A DNA stretch of 64,000 nucleotides from Candidula unifasciata (GCA_905116865.2 CAJHNH020008554.1:144501-208500), one strand, 5' to 3'; positions 48,846 through 60,153 are shown, counted from the first letter of the stretch. Notes: generated by a model from the sequence alone, not told the origin. A program made the numbers and translations.

Positions 48846-48961
48846 GAAATATATTAATTTAAAATAGCATAACCTCCTCCTTTCCCCCTCCCTAAATACA
48901 ATGCACAATCTTTCTTCTGATTTGAACATATTTATTCGGGAAAAGTTCAATAAATATATAG

Positions 48962-49175
48962 TTGCGAACGCGCTTCGTAATGCCGAGGTGCCTGGTTGGA
49001 TCTCTGCTGCGGACGGTTTGTCTTAGTTTCGACAGTGGTACTGAGAGCCGACCGTTCAAGAGGCAATGACAAACTACAGAGCGGCAAATTTGCCTAGAAA
49101 AACCATAACAGCCAATAAATGCTGGGGTAGGTTCTGCAACGTCCTGTAAAGGATACACAGCCAACTTTATATACA
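48962..49175 (+). mobile_element. tRNA-derived SINE, family D
   Basis: The head GTTGCGAACGCGCTTCGTAA with a B-box-like CCTGGTTGGATCTC matches the inverse of 49,690-49,755. The tail has CAAATTTGCCTAGAAAAACC and GGTTCTGCAACGTCCTG. The same tail stands alone at 40,640 and 47,690. Confidence 0.62.
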
Positions 49176-49509
49176 TAAAATAAATCTTTATGTAAAAACG
49201 TATATTTATGTGTACCCACTAGTTTGTCTTCTCGTAGCTCTGTTTAATTAATTTTACAATTTGTGATATTGCTGTTGCTGTTTTTGTTTTTCATACGTAG
49301 TAATTAATTATTAAATATAATAAAACCTCTTCAACAAAAACTTACTTAAAAAGAACAATTCAGTTAACATAAAAATTGTCGGTCATTTTTTTAGTCCGTG
49401 TTAACGAAGTATGACTGTAGTTATATGTGCGAAGAATACTTCTTCTTCTTTTGTCAGTATCTGCTTTTGACGCTAGTACCAGCAGTTCATCAGACGATCG
49501 GCAGCCAAG

Positions 49510-49758
49510 CCAGGTGCAAAGTCTACATTTATTTTTTTTTAAATTTGTTGCGCACCCTTTACCCAGCCCTCAACATTTTTTATCTGTTGTGGTTTTTCTA
49601 CGCACATTTTACGTTCAGTAATTTGCCATTGCAATGTACGGTCAGCTCTCGGTACTACTGTCGGAACCAACGCAAGACACATCGTCCACAGCTGGGATCG
49701 AACCCGGCACCCCGGCATTGCGAAATGCGTTCGCAACGCCTAAGCCACAAAAGCTGAC
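49510..49758 (-). mobile_element. tRNA-derived SINE, family D, inverted copy
   Basis: The minus strand gives GTGGCTTAGGCGTTGCGAAC and a perfect B box GGGTTCGATCCC. The tail (TTGTGGTTTTTCTACGC on the plus strand) is the inverse of the copy at 48,962, making a head-away inverted pair 0.3 kb apart. Confidence 0.65.
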
Positions 49759-49927
49759 ACTACACTTAGATAGAATTTTTTTTTCTTAGCAAGCAAATTC
49801 ACTTTCCAATATGCCTTACCGGTTTTCTACCTTTTTTGTCTGTTTGCAGAAACAAAGGAATGCTTATTTTTTTTATATTTTTTTTATATTTCGTTTCAGG
49901 AGAAGCATAGAACATATTCTCAGCGAC

Positions 49928-50115
49928 ATTGTGGCGTAATGGTTGGATGCTGGCATGTAGGCTTGAAGTAATTGGGTTCGAAACTACATCGTGTTGGATA
50001 TTGTTTTCCAGTATAGATCCTGACCCCAGGTGGACGGCGTCTAAGTTTGGTGCCATGTAAGTCTCTGGGAAATGAAGTTGACGTCACCCGCCAAGTGCCG
50101 AATGGTCTTCACAAA
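49928..50115 (+). mobile_element. tRNA-derived SINE, family F
   Basis: A box TGTGGCGTAATGGTTGGATG and B box TTGGGTTCGAAAC. A single copy was seen in the window. The tail ends near GCCGAATGGTCTTCAC. Confidence 0.5.
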
Positions 50116-50278
50116 TATTATTCTAGCTAGCCTTATATGCAAGATGCGTCACTGGTCAAAAGGGGGTAGGGTCCATAAAAGGGTGTTAGCCTTGTCTGCA
50201 TGTGTAAGAGTAACGTGTCTCAAAGGCGGATAAAAATAAAATGTTAGAAATAATATGAAATGTGTCAACACATACTTA

Positions 50279-50668
50279 GGTTTGAACAACTGATCAACAT
50301 CTTAGCACACGGATAGTAATCAATAAGTGCTCCGTTCTTCTTCTTACTCAAGTCTGAATCCGAAGAAGTTCAACACAGTGCACAGGCTCTGTATCACCGT
50401 AGATAATCCTTAAATACTTTGGGTAGATTTTTAACACCAAAATTTGCCTGGGCAGCGACGCTGGTCTACTCTTTTCGATTTCCAACTGCTAAGGGGTTTT
50501 TTACGCGCGTAACATGGCACACAGGCGTCCGGTCTCACTACCCAGAGACCAGGGGGAATTACTAGAAATACAAGTCCACTTGAAAAAGTCCCAGCCATTA
50601 CCGGGGATTGAACCCGGAACCTCTAGCACTCGAGGCGGACACCATGCCTTGAAACCACACAGCCCCCA
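50279..50668 (-). mobile_element. tRNA-derived SINE, family B, second copy
   Basis: 390 bp. The minus-strand head has a canonical B box, GGGTTCAATCCCCGG. The body aligns segment by segment with 33,951-34,322 (TAAGTGCTCCG, TTTTTAACAC, CTGGGCAG, CCCAGAGACCAGG). Confidence 0.7.
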
Positions 50669-51089
50669 AAACAAATACTTAAACAGACAACGGATATACG
50701 TGGTCGGGGGAAATCATTTTGCCTCTTTTCAAATTTTAGAAGCGGTGTTTGTTCAGTCCCCCGTATAGTCTAGGGGAATGGAGCTCACCCCAATTAAGAA
50801 ATGTTTTCTCAAGGTGTCTGGACGCCATGGGCCGACGCCTATGGTTAGTTAATTCCTCTTGAGCCTGGGGCTGCGCACAGTGCTGAAGTCACAGCTCTCC
50901 ATGTCTGGCGGTTCGCTGCCTCCTGTTTTAGGTCTTGGATGTTCATTTGGCCCACGGGTTGAGCCTTCCCTAAAGGTGGTTCAACGCAATGTCTCTCTCG
51001 GTCTCCCCCGTTTTATCTTTCCTTACGGTGTCCATATGGGGTCTTGATGGGGGATTCTGGTCTTATACATTCGGAGTCATATGGTCAAT

Positions 51090-51200
51090 GGTGATGAATT
51101 AGTCGTTAAGTAGTGGTTAGTCGAGGTTCCAACATCATTGCAGCCAGGTAGCATCCATAAGTGCTCCGTTCCAGGGTCAATTGAAGAAATACTACATGTC
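51090..51200 (-). mobile_element. SINE family B tail fragment
   Basis: Shares the GGTAG...CATAAGTGCTCCGTTC segment with the two long family B copies. Confidence 0.4.
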
Positions 51201-51442
51201 TATCACTGTCCAGTTTGAAAACTAATGAAAAACTTGTCAGTCCTAACGAAATCGTGAAGCTTGTACGCGCAAAAGTAAAATATGCATAAGGCAGCTATCA
51301 TATCTGATTACACTGACATCAGAATTTCTGCTGACTGAAGACAGAAACTGTCAATCACATCACTGCACCCACAAAAGTACACACCATTTTGAATGCAACT
51401 CACTATTTTTATGCACAACGGAAATTAATTAAAGTACGCAGC

Positions 51443-51620
51443 TACCGTGGCGCAGTGGCTAGAGAATTTTCTGCTGGCTGAAAGATTCTGGGTTCGATTT
51501 TCGTCTATGTGGACCTTAAAAACTAACTTAGGGCTCCCGAGGTCGCTCCGTACAGAAATAGGTAACAGGAGGGGGGGGGGGCCTGAAGAGTAGAAAAGCC
51601 GATGTGATTTTAACGACACC
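51443..51620 (+). mobile_element. tRNA-derived SINE, family E
   Basis: A box GTGGCGCAGTGGCTAGAGAA and B box CTGGGTTCGATTTTCG. The same head, inverted, lies at 47,845-47,910. Confidence 0.6.
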
Positions 51621-51720
51621 GATCAAAGTCAGATTTATCATTGTAAATGTTGCTCTAGCATCAAATGTCTGACACGCCAAGGATATAATAATTGTCCTTC
51701 GATTTTTACTGTTCAAGTAA

Positions 51721-53045
51721 TTATCCAGAACACAGTGCCTGGCTACCGTCCCAGTTATACCAGAACACACTGCCTGGCTACCGTCCCAGTTATACTAGAA
51801 CACACTGCCTGGCTACCGTCCCAGTTATACTAGAACACAGTGCCTGGCTACCGTCTCAGTTATACCAGAACACACTGCCTGGCTACCGTCCCAGTTATAC
51901 TAGAACACAGTGCCTGGCTACCGTCCTAGTTATGCTAGAACACAATGTCTGGCTACCGTCCTACTTATGCTAGAAAACAGTGCATGGCTACCCAGTCATG
52001 CTAGAACACAGTGTCTGGCTACCGACAAGGTTATGCTAGAACACAGTGTCTGGCTACCGTCCCAGTTATACTAGAACACAATGTCTGACTACCGTCCTAG
52101 TTATGCTAGAACACAGTGCCTGGTTACTGTCCCAGTTATGCTAGAACACAGTGCCTGGTTACTGTCCCAGTTATGCTAGAACACAGTGTCTGGCTACCGT
52201 CCTAGTTATGCTAGAACACAGTGCCTGGTTACTGTCCCAGTTATGCTAGAACAAAGTGCCTGGCTACCGACAAGGTTATGCTAGAACACAGTGCCTGGCT
52301 ACCGACAAGGTTATGCTAGAACACAGTGCCTGGCTACCGTCCCAGTTATACTAGAACACAATGTCTGACTACCGTCCTAGTTATGCTAGAACACAGTGCC
52401 TGGTTACTGTCCCAGTTATGCTAGAACACAGTGCCTGGCTACCGTCCCAGTTATGCTAGAACACAGTGCCTGGCTACCGTCACAGTTATGCTAGAACACA
52501 GTGCCTGGCTACCGTCACAGTTATGCTAGAACACAGTGTCTGGCTACCGTCCCAGTTATACTAGAATACAGTGCATGGCTACCGTCACAGTTATACTAGA
52601 ACAAAGTGCCTGGCTACCGTCCCAGTTATGCTAGAATACAGTGCCTGGCTACCGTCCCAGTTATGCAAGAACACAGTGTCTGGCTACCGTCCTAGTTATA
52701 CTAGAATACAGTGCCTGGCTGCCGTCACAGTTATGCTAGAACACAGTGTCTGGCTACCGTCACAGTTATGCTAGAACACAGTGTCTGGCTACCGTCACAG
52801 TTATACTAGAACACAGTGCCTGGCTACCGTTACAGTTATGCTAGAACACAGTGTCTGGCTACCGTCACAGTTATACTAGAACACAGTGCCTGGCTACCGT
52901 TACAGTTATGCTAGAACACAGTGTCTGGCTACCGTCACAGTTATGCTAGAACACAGTGCCTGGCTACCGTTACAGTTATGCTAGAACACAGTGTCTGGCT
53001 ACCGTCACAGTTATGCTAGAACACAGTGTCTGGCTACCGTCCTAG
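51721..53045. repeat. 35-bp minisatellite, about 38 units
   Basis: The unit is CAGTTATGCTAGAACACAG followed by TGCCTGGCTACCGTCC. Variants CCCAG/CACAG/CCTAG and ATGC/ATAC alternate, and a GACAAGG variant recurs in three units. No unique spacers are present. Confidence 0.9.
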
Positions 53046-54134
53046 GTAGCTATTATATGTCGATAGCAATAGGATAACACTCTTAAATATGCAAAACTTG
53101 AGAGAATTCTTGTGTTAAGATATGAAAACCATGGGAAAAATTAATTTCCGAAGAACATATGCAAATTCAGAGAATTAATTTATGAATGATATTTGTACCT
53201 TGAGACTATAAATTTAGGAAGTATGCTTGAAATATGAGAGAACTTTTTTTATGGTGTAAAGGTAAACATGAGAGGTTTTAGTTACTATAAACATAAAAAT
53301 CTTGAGAGGATCACTTCAGAAACTATAAATGGTTTTCTTCAGAACACCCAGTTACCAAGAATATGTCATTACTGAAGTATTTAATTACCCCAAAAAAATG
53401 TGAACTTAATGAAGATTCCCACAAAGCTGTCTTGAGAGAATTCATTTATGAAGAATATGTGAACATTGAGAAGATTCATTCACACACACACAATTATATG
53501 AAATTTGAGAAGATTTAGTGACAAAGATTTAGTTTAAGAGGATTGCAGCAGTACATTGCAGCATATAAATGTGCAAGTGTCATTGTTGGTGCTTAAGGCA
53601 AAGACAATAGTGTAGGTTTAAATGAAGCACATCTTATCGATTTTGATTATGAATAAGGCAGGAGAGTCTAAAACTTTGCAGATGCCCACAACTTACGTAC
53701 AATGTCTGTGGGCGTGCAGGAGGTGGGTGTGGTGGCCGCACCGGCTATCTTCACTGAGGTGGGATAGTAGGGAGGGGATTTATGACAAAATGGCAAGAAT
53801 ATGTTTTAACATATAAAAATGTGCGTGAGAGTGTTTGTATGTGTGTGTGTGTGTGTGGAAAAAAAGAGGGGGGTGGGGTTACAGGAAACTGTTCTCACCG
53901 GGCACAACCTCACCTGGCATTGCCACGGCTCACATGCGTCAGTACACGGTGGCTAGATGACACTGAGGGCCCCCCACCTTTCACATCGCAGCAATGTAAA
54001 GAAGGATTAAGCGTCCTCGCCCACAGCGATGTCTATTACCTTTCTTTATTAAACTTGCTTGCCTTTCAGCACAATATAGGCAGGCAGGCAGGCAGACAGA
54101 CAGACAGACAGACAGACAGGCAGACAGGCAGGCA
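53046..54134. other. No gene seen after the 35-bp array
   Basis: AT-rich to 53,600, then a more balanced segment with a short TG tract (53,840). A 141-codon frame at 53,782 runs through simple repeats and is not supported as a gene. Confidence 0.4.
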
Positions 54135-54240
54135 GGCAGGCAGAACGAACAAACGAACAAGCATTATTTTCAAAAGGTTTAAGAAATGGGCACACAGGCC
54201 TGTCTAACATTCAGTCTTTCTAGTCTCATTACTTTCATAC
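54135..54240 (+). repeat. Dispersed repeat family J, short copy
   Basis: GAACGAACAAACGAAC head, then TTTTCAAAAGGTTTAAG and CACAGGCCTGTCTAACATTC, matching the core at 38,296. Confidence 0.45.
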
Positions 54241-54483
54241 ATCATTTCATTCACACATCAAGTAATAGTACAAATCAATAGCATCAACATATTCAATAAA
54301 AGCACTGGAATGAGCACATTTCTGACTATAGTGAACAATAGTAGCTGTTACAATAATTCTAAGAGGGAGGGGTGAGCGCTATTTCTAAAATATTTTTTAT
54401 TTTGAAATCTTCTATGTGGGCATATAATCTCTGCTCAGATACTTTTGGAATAATTTACGATTGTATGTATAGGGACAACTCGT

Positions 54484-54593
54484 AGATTAGACAGACAAGA
54501 CAGACAAGACAGACAAGACAGACAAGACAGACTAGACAGACTAGACAGACTAGACAGACTAGACAGACTAGACAGACAAGATAGACAAGTCCG
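54484..54593. repeat. 10-bp tandem array (GACAGACAAG / GACAGACTAG)
   Basis: Ten-base units, GACAGACAAG first, then GACAGACTAG. A GACA/GGCA tract at 54,078-54,141 lies upstream. Confidence 0.8.
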
Positions 54594-55494
54594 ACACTGA
54601 TTGAGCTTGTGTCGGCGCCTGTGACGGGTCTAGCGCTTCCGATGGCATCACAAGGACAAGGCGGCGGAACATGGAGTCTCAGGTTGCGTAAGCCCTACCT
54701 TCCCCCTCTTCATCATCAATACTGTTTATCCCTACCCCTAAAAACTTTGTAAGGGGCTAAGTGTTCCTCCTAACCATGTACAGACATGCTCTTTTTAAGA
54801 ATTTTTTAAAAACATTTTGTATTATTTCAAATATACTATTAGATTTTTTCAATTTAGCACATAACAACAACAATAGTAATAATGACTGCGCTCTTAAACA
54901 AGGCTTAACTAACCCTCCCGCGTCTCAAGCCTAAAAATCCACTCCCACCCCAAAGATGTGTTAGTAGCTTGTCTGTAGAAGTGCCGCTTGCTTGTTATTG
55001 TCCTGGCAAACTTTGAACAGTAATAGTATTGTTAGCTATAACATGCATAACACCACCTCTCACTCAACACTGAATGCGTACAGGTGGTCTCAGGGTGTCG
55101 ATCAAAGACCTTTAGACAGCCATTGCCAGGTGTGTTGCCGACACCACAGATCTAACTAAATGTTACAGGAGTCATTTTTGTTGTTGATGGCTGTATATTT
55201 GGGGGCCTTTGAGAACGGCCCTTGTTTACATTAGCTTTCGGGAGTATGGGACCTGGTATTAAGCCAGGTAAGGTAATCTCAGGACATCTTTCGTCACAAT
55301 GAGAGTAAAGGCTTTACAATACAAGAACCAGGATGATGAGAAAGGTGGAGACAGGCATGATCCGTGCAGAGTTGCAATTATCGCTTTAGAGGTCCCGGGT
55401 GGTTAGCGTCCTTTAGATATTTTCTCCAGGCATGTTAGTATTTGGGGGAATGAACAGGTAGATAGACCGGCTGGTTCTGCACCACTTGGTGGTA
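54594..55494. other. No gene seen
   Basis: Unique-looking sequence with no repeat family or coding motif that I recognise. Confidence 0.4.
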
Positions 55495-55620
55495 CAGTAG
55501 AACCTCGCTTAACGAGCACCTCTCAAAACGAGTAATTCGCATAATGAGCAAAACAAATTTTAAAAGAATGACATGCTTAACGAGCGACGTTTCGCAAAAC
55601 GAGTGGCGAGGAGAGGGAAA
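55495..55620 (+). mobile_element. Pogo/Tigger-type transposon terminus
   Basis: A TA dinucleotide followed by CAGTAGAACCTCGCTTAACG, then repeated ACGAG motifs (AACGAGC, AACGAGT), is the typical 5' end of pogo-group DNA transposons. The rest of the element is missing, apparently replaced by the LINE fragment at 55,745. Confidence 0.55.
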
Positions 55621-55744
55621 GTCCGGAATTTTGCGCATGTTACATGAATCTGTGTTTAGCACTCGTTCGGGTAGCATCGTTTCTAACTTTAAGAAGCTCT
55701 ACACTATTTGTTTGTGCTGTCCATCAAGTTGATGATGACCACTT

Positions 55745-56470
55745 TTTTTAATCAAGTTTGAGTACGATGATGACTGATGAGGCCGACGCGGGCCCGAAAA
55801 GTTCTTGTACAGTGAGGACAGGGAATTAGTGTTGTGCCAGGAAAGATATCTCCTGCAGTCGCCTTTCTATCCATGCTTTTCCTAATCGGTCTTGCTGTTC
55901 TGTTTGCTTCACATGTAGCCGCACCCTTGTGTGAAGTTGCGTGCCATGCATTTCGGTCTTGAAAGGCAGCCTCCCAATTGGTGTCATTAATCCCAATTGC
56001 TTTGAGTGAAGACTTCAAGGTGTCCTTAGAGCGTTTCTTTTGCCCGCCGTTTTCCATTTTGCAGCTCGCAATAGAGTTTTCCTTGGGGGGGGGGGGGGGG
56101 GGAGCCTGTGATCTGGCATGCGTGCCACATGACTAGCCGAATGAATTTGATACTGCATCAGTAGAGTGTGGATGCTGGGCATGGCTGCTTTCTCAAGGAC
56201 TACATTATCAGGTACTTTGTCTAGCCATCTGATCTGCATTAGTTTGACTGTGTGAAAGTGGTTTAACTTTCTAGCCTGGCGCTGGCATACAGTCCAGGTT
56301 TAACATGCGCACAGCAGTGTAATTAATACAACTGATCTGTATACTTTAAGCTTTGTCTGCAGGGTTAAGCCACTTCTGTTCCAAAAAATCTGTTACAATT
56401 TGCCAAAGGCAATGCCAGCCCCAAAGATCCTTGCATTTACTTGGTCATTGGTGATGAAAGAGTGACTTGC
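55745..56470 (-). pseudogene. LINE C-terminal half with C2H2 finger
   Basis: Read on the minus strand: ARIFGAGIAFGKL, TKLKVYRSVVLITLL, QARKLNHFHTVKL, MQIRWLDKVPDNVVLEKAAM, and finally a finger with CPHCTRTFRARVGLISH in which the last His is replaced by Gln. There are several stops, and a frame change at the G run 56,085-56,101. The order and motifs match the widespread LINE protein that ends in one zinc finger. Inactive. Confidence 0.7.
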
Positions 56471-56705
56471 GCGTTGATTTGGATATAAGTGAGGAAGAGT
56501 TGCGTAGTGTCGTCAACCTCACTCTCTCGCCTGACTCATATCTAGGTCCAGTGGCAGTACAGAGCCAGGATGACTACAGATATGTCTAGGTGCAGTGGAT
56601 GACCAGGGCGTTCTACGTGCCTCACCGGGCTCTTTGCACTCCACAGCGCTTTGCTAGTGTCGCTGTCTTGTCCGTTGAACCAAATGTGGTTTTCATACAT
56701 ATACA

Positions 56706-56739
56706 TACACACACACACACTCACACACACACACACATA

Positions 56740-56812
<73 letters not shown>
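56706..56812. repeat. AC then TA microsatellite
   Basis: AC repeats to 56,736, then TA repeats to 56,811, directly against a hAT-like terminus. Confidence 0.92.
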
Positions 56813-56893
56813 TAGGGCTGTACCGAATAGTGATTTTCACTATTCGGCCGAATACGAATAACGAGACCAACTATTCGGCCGAATACGAATAGT
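56813..56893 (+). mobile_element. Terminus of a hAT-like element (GGGCTGTACCGAATAG type), second copy
   Basis: It starts AGGGCTGTACCGAATAGTG immediately after a TA microsatellite and carries the same TTCGGCCGAATACG palindromes as the copy at 310-403, inverted relative to it. No second end was located. Confidence 0.5.
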
Positions 56894-56984
56894 GTATAAA
56901 ATATATCTAAAAAAAAACATTCATAATGTCAAATGTACGCTTAACTTTTACTTCACATAAAGTAGCACAGAATAGTCATCTCTT

Positions 56985-57590
56985 CTTTAGTATTCCGAGC
57001 CCTTGAGGTTTACTGCTGCAGATATCACTCGTCTCCATTCATCTCTCTGGCTGGCCTTATCTTCACAATTTGTGACACCTGTTGTTTGCAGGTCTGGCTG
57101 AACATTATCTCTCAACTTCTTTTTTGTCTGCCTCGCGGTCTACGCCCATTCCTCTCTAAGGTGTATACAGTTTTTACTTCTCTGTCGTCTAACATTTTTT
57201 CAATATGCCGTAACCATTTTAGTCTGTTAGCTCTCATGATGCCAGTGATCAATGGTGATTTAAACAGATTATGTGTTGCGTCGTTGCTTCTCACTCTCCA
57301 TTCCCCGCTATTAGCATCTTTGATGGGTCCAAAGATTTGTTGTAAGACTGTTTTCGAAAACCTGTAATAAGGGCTTATCTCTTTTATTTCTGCTTCAAGT
57401 TTCAGAGCCATATAAAACGACTGGTTTTATCAACGTTTTATATATTTTGTTCTTTGTGTTGCGAGACAGACACTTTGACTTTAGCAGATGTTGAAGGGCA
57501 TTGTATACTTTATTTCTAGATTGTATTCTAGATTGTATTTCTTCTCTCGGCATGTTGCAGCATTTGAAGTCCAAGTCCAACTCCTTTTGA
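56985..57590 (-). pseudogene. LINE C-terminal fragment, second type
   Basis: The minus strand gives RNKVYNALQHLLKSKCLSRN, YKTLIKPVVLYGSET, then after a frameshift near 57,400 ITGIMRANRLKWLRHIEKML and ERNGRRPRGRQKRS, ending with DEWRRVISAAVN. This is the post-RT region of an RTE-like LINE. It differs from the fragment at 55,745 and so records a separate insertion. Confidence 0.68.
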
Positions 57591-57599
57591 GAAAATTAA

Positions 57600-59629
57600 G
57601 AAAAGCTCGACCACGTTCAGACTGCTGCTAGCTAGCCTAGCATTTTGAGTATTTTAATTTTGCCCAAAAAAAAACTGAAAACAGTTTTTGAATTTGAATA
57701 GTTCCGAAATGTGAAAATTTTCCGCATATGACCATAGTGGTCTTATAGTTGTCTTTCTGTAAAATGAACGGGTTAGTCATGTAATGGATATGTGTGTGAG
57801 AGTTTATGTGGAGCCTTAAGAGGGTCCAGTCGTCATTTGTTATTATGTGATCGGGTTGTGTTGACAGCTAAGCTCCGGTGTACGTAAATACCATATAACC
57901 GGAGCATCCAGCTCACGCTTTGAGATCCAAATGTTCGGCGATGAGAATTGCTGTGGCATTTTGGGTAACGAACTCAAGTGCTCTCTGTGGGAATGGATTG
58001 GGGGTTAAACTCATAGTGCATCCGAAAGAGTTAGGGAAAGGTGAGGGGAAAGGGGGCGGGAGGCCATTCAGTCATTTCTCGTCGTTGCCGTCTTGCTGGA
58101 TTCTAGCGTGGCTTTTTGCCGGGACTATGTATATCACGTTACCAACCTTTGCTATCATCCCAATGATGGGGTGGTATTGGTGGTTTTGCGTTCTAGTCCT
58201 GTCATTATCGAGTCACTTGTTTTCCCTATTTGCTGTCAGTCATATCTTGTTGTGAGTCCTGTCGGTCATGTGCATGTTATATGCATGCTGTGGAATGGGA
58301 TGGTTTTGTGTATGAATCGCCGGAGTATATGGACGCACCCAACTAGGTGTATGCGTACATGCACTCGAGTACTCATACACGCAGACAACACTACATATGT
58401 GCACGTCTTTTCATACTTATCCGTGTATGCATACCTAATTGACACTACGTACACACGCAAACTCTTTCATATGCGTCTACCAATGCCTGTACTTACATTC
58501 ATAAAAAACGAGTACATCCACACGTAGTGACATTCACTCTTCCATGTCTTGTGCGTTTTGTGTCGCTATGTCCGTAATTTCGTCTGGTCGTGTCACTTTT
58601 AAGTTATGTCCCGTTACTGGTATGTGACCTGTCCGGTACTGTCTTATCATGTTCTGGTGGATGGTGTGTGTTGATGACGTTAGTAGTGTATCAGCGTGAT
58701 ACAGGTATCATTTGAGAAATCGATCTCTCTTTATCCTTAGTAAAAGATGGCGGCCAAAAGTGATTGGTTCTTTCTGGCGGCTGTTCTTTATCCTTAGTAA
58801 ATATCGATCGGGTAAGCCGCCCTCTTTGTCCTTAGTAAATATCGATCGGGCGGCTGATGACAGCACAAGTGATTGGTTTTAGGGAAAGGTATAGGAAATC
58901 TTCATAACTGCAGGTGACAGGTGGCGTTATATAAAACGGGGGCAGGCAGGAACACTATTTAGGTGAGCAGCGGGGTCAGGGGACCCGGGGCGACTAGGAA
59001 GGCGGCATGATGACCGGGGATGTATTAGAAAGGGCAGATTGGGCGCCGGCAGCATCATCATCATCTATGTCATGGTAGCGAAGGTCGACCGCTCATGGAT
59101 GGTTTGAGCTGTAGTAAAAAAGGACGACAGAATGCTGGGTGTCTGGTAATACTGTGGAGGGTCGAAGAGAAGGGGCATAATTGGCAGACTATCTGACTTT
59201 GTAAATAAGTGGGCGAAGGTTCTGATTGGTCAGTAGGCTTCAGTGGTTATTCTGCTGGAACAGTCGATTTAGGAAAAACTCGGCAGTTGGTGTCGCTCAA
59301 CGGGGTACGCCCGCCCGTACGCACGCACACACGCACGCCCGCGGGGGTCGTTTTAGGGGATAGATACAGAAACCTAGGAAAGTGGTTTGATGGTAGGGAG
59401 AAAGTGGGGCTGGGGCGCTATCATCATCATCCGCGTCGTCGTAAACTGTCCTTTTTCTTAGTAACGTTAAACCATTCTTGGTTATTTTCTGTTTCGTAAA
59501 TTAGAGACTAATAGATAGCTGTGGATAGCTGGCTGTACCTATATAAGGGGGATATATACATAACAACTACACCATTTTTATAACTAAGACAAAAATAACA
59601 CAACAATATTTTTGCGTTTTATATTTTCT
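57600..59629. other. Non-coding stretch, presumed terminal region of the Polinton plus flank
   Basis: No convincing gene. It contains GC-rich patches (58,040-58,080 and 58,960-59,040). CTTTATCCTTAGTAAA-type motifs occur three times at about 58,727, 58,786 and 58,823, two of them followed by ATATCGATCGGG. A loosely repeated block with a run of ATC triplets occurs near 59,050 and 59,425. Long terminal inverted repeats of Polintons often contain internal repeats of this sort, so the element boundary is likely in this span. Open frames of up to 144 codons here show no recognisable features. Confidence 0.35.
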
Positions 59630-59635
59630 TTTATT
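59630..59635 (-). terminator. Polyadenylation signal after the Polinton gene cluster
   Basis: AATAAA on the minus strand, about 105 bases past the stop of the PC4-like gene and followed by an AT-rich stretch. It is the first such signal downstream of the seven-gene cluster and is well placed to end its transcripts. Confidence 0.5.
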
Positions 59636-59739
59636 CATAAAATTAAAAGTTGGCGTAGACATTTTCTCTTTGCAAGTGGCCAAGGAACCGAGTCATCTAG
59701 AGAGGCAGCAGGTCGGTTGTTCTCAACAGTCTCAATGTG

Positions 59740-60093
59740 TCAGATGACATGATCCGGTATATATTCGTCCGTGTTGGGGCTGTTCTCGTCAGCGTAGGGT
59801 TCTGTGATCCTAGGTGTAGGCGGGTAACAAGGAATGGTTAGCAGCTCCAGTCGATCAAACTCTGTCAGGATCTCCGTCTTTAGTTCAAGTAGTTGTTCAA
59901 ATTCTAGGCGACTTAGTGTCAGTCCAGTTTTGGTGGGAAATTTGAGATCTGCTTTACCAAAGGAACGTCTCAAGTGAAGTGCGGGTGTTCCTGTATAAAG
60001 CGAGACTGAAACAGCGTTCAAACCAGCACCCAAAGGTTTCACCACCTCGTCGCTCCTAGTCACATACACCCAACTGGTCGGGACTGTAGACAT
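59740..60093 (-). CDS. PC4/p15-like small protein, last gene of the Polinton cluster
   Basis: A 117-residue protein on the same strand as the capsid cluster, 53 bases after the protease stop. Residues 26-48 form a beta-hairpin pattern (NAVSVSLYTG, ALHLRRSF), followed by PTKTGLTLSRLEFEQLLELK at 53-72. This matches the C-terminal domain of transcriptional coactivator PC4/p15: two or more strands, an Arg-containing strand, a P-x-K-x-G-(I/L)-x-L turn, then an amphipathic helix. The family binds single-stranded DNA and assists transcription or replication. The remaining tail (about 86-117) is acidic and proline-rich, with no recognisable domain. The assignment is a remote-similarity call by eye and needs a profile search. 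It is not one of the standard Polinton genes I can name with certainty. Confidence 0.5.
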   Translation of the reverse strand: MSTVPTSWVYVTRSDEVVKPLGAGLNAVSVSLYTGTPALHLRRSFGKADLKFPTKTGLTLSRLEFEQLLELKTEILTEFDRLELLTIPCYPPTPRITEPYADENSPNTDEYIPDHVI

Positions 60094-60145
60094 CTTCGGT
60101 TAGCGGATAACGGCGGCAATAAGATGACGGTTGCTGCTCAGGCTG

Positions 60146-60153
60146 TTTATATA
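60146..60153 (-). promoter_or_regulatory. TATA box for the PC4-like gene, overlapping the protease stop codon
   Basis: On the minus strand this reads TATATAAA and includes the TAA stop of the protease gene. It lies about 55 bases before the ATG of the PC4-like gene, a normal distance for a TATA box plus a short leader. It suggests that gene is transcribed on its own as well as, or instead of, with the capsid genes. Confidence 0.45.

Noticed and set aside
49690..49756. Genuine tRNA gene on the minus strand
   Set aside because: Same reason: tRNA-like head attached to the family D tail that recurs elsewhere.
51721..53045. CRISPR-like or repeat-protein gene
   Set aside because: Head-to-tail 35-bp units without spacers; the frames are short and broken because 35 is not a multiple of three.
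53782..54207. 141-codon gene
   Set aside because: Composed of TG and GACA/GGCA simple repeats joined by non-conserved sequence.
57920..58527. Host or element gene of up to 144 codons
   Set aside because: Two overlapping frames with no recognisable motif or domain, unusual His/Cys/Tyr scatter, and no link to the Polinton strand.
59536..59552. Plus-strand TATA promoter (TATATAAG)
   Set aside because: No plausible plus-strand gene follows; it would run antisense into the PC4-like gene. Kept only as a note.
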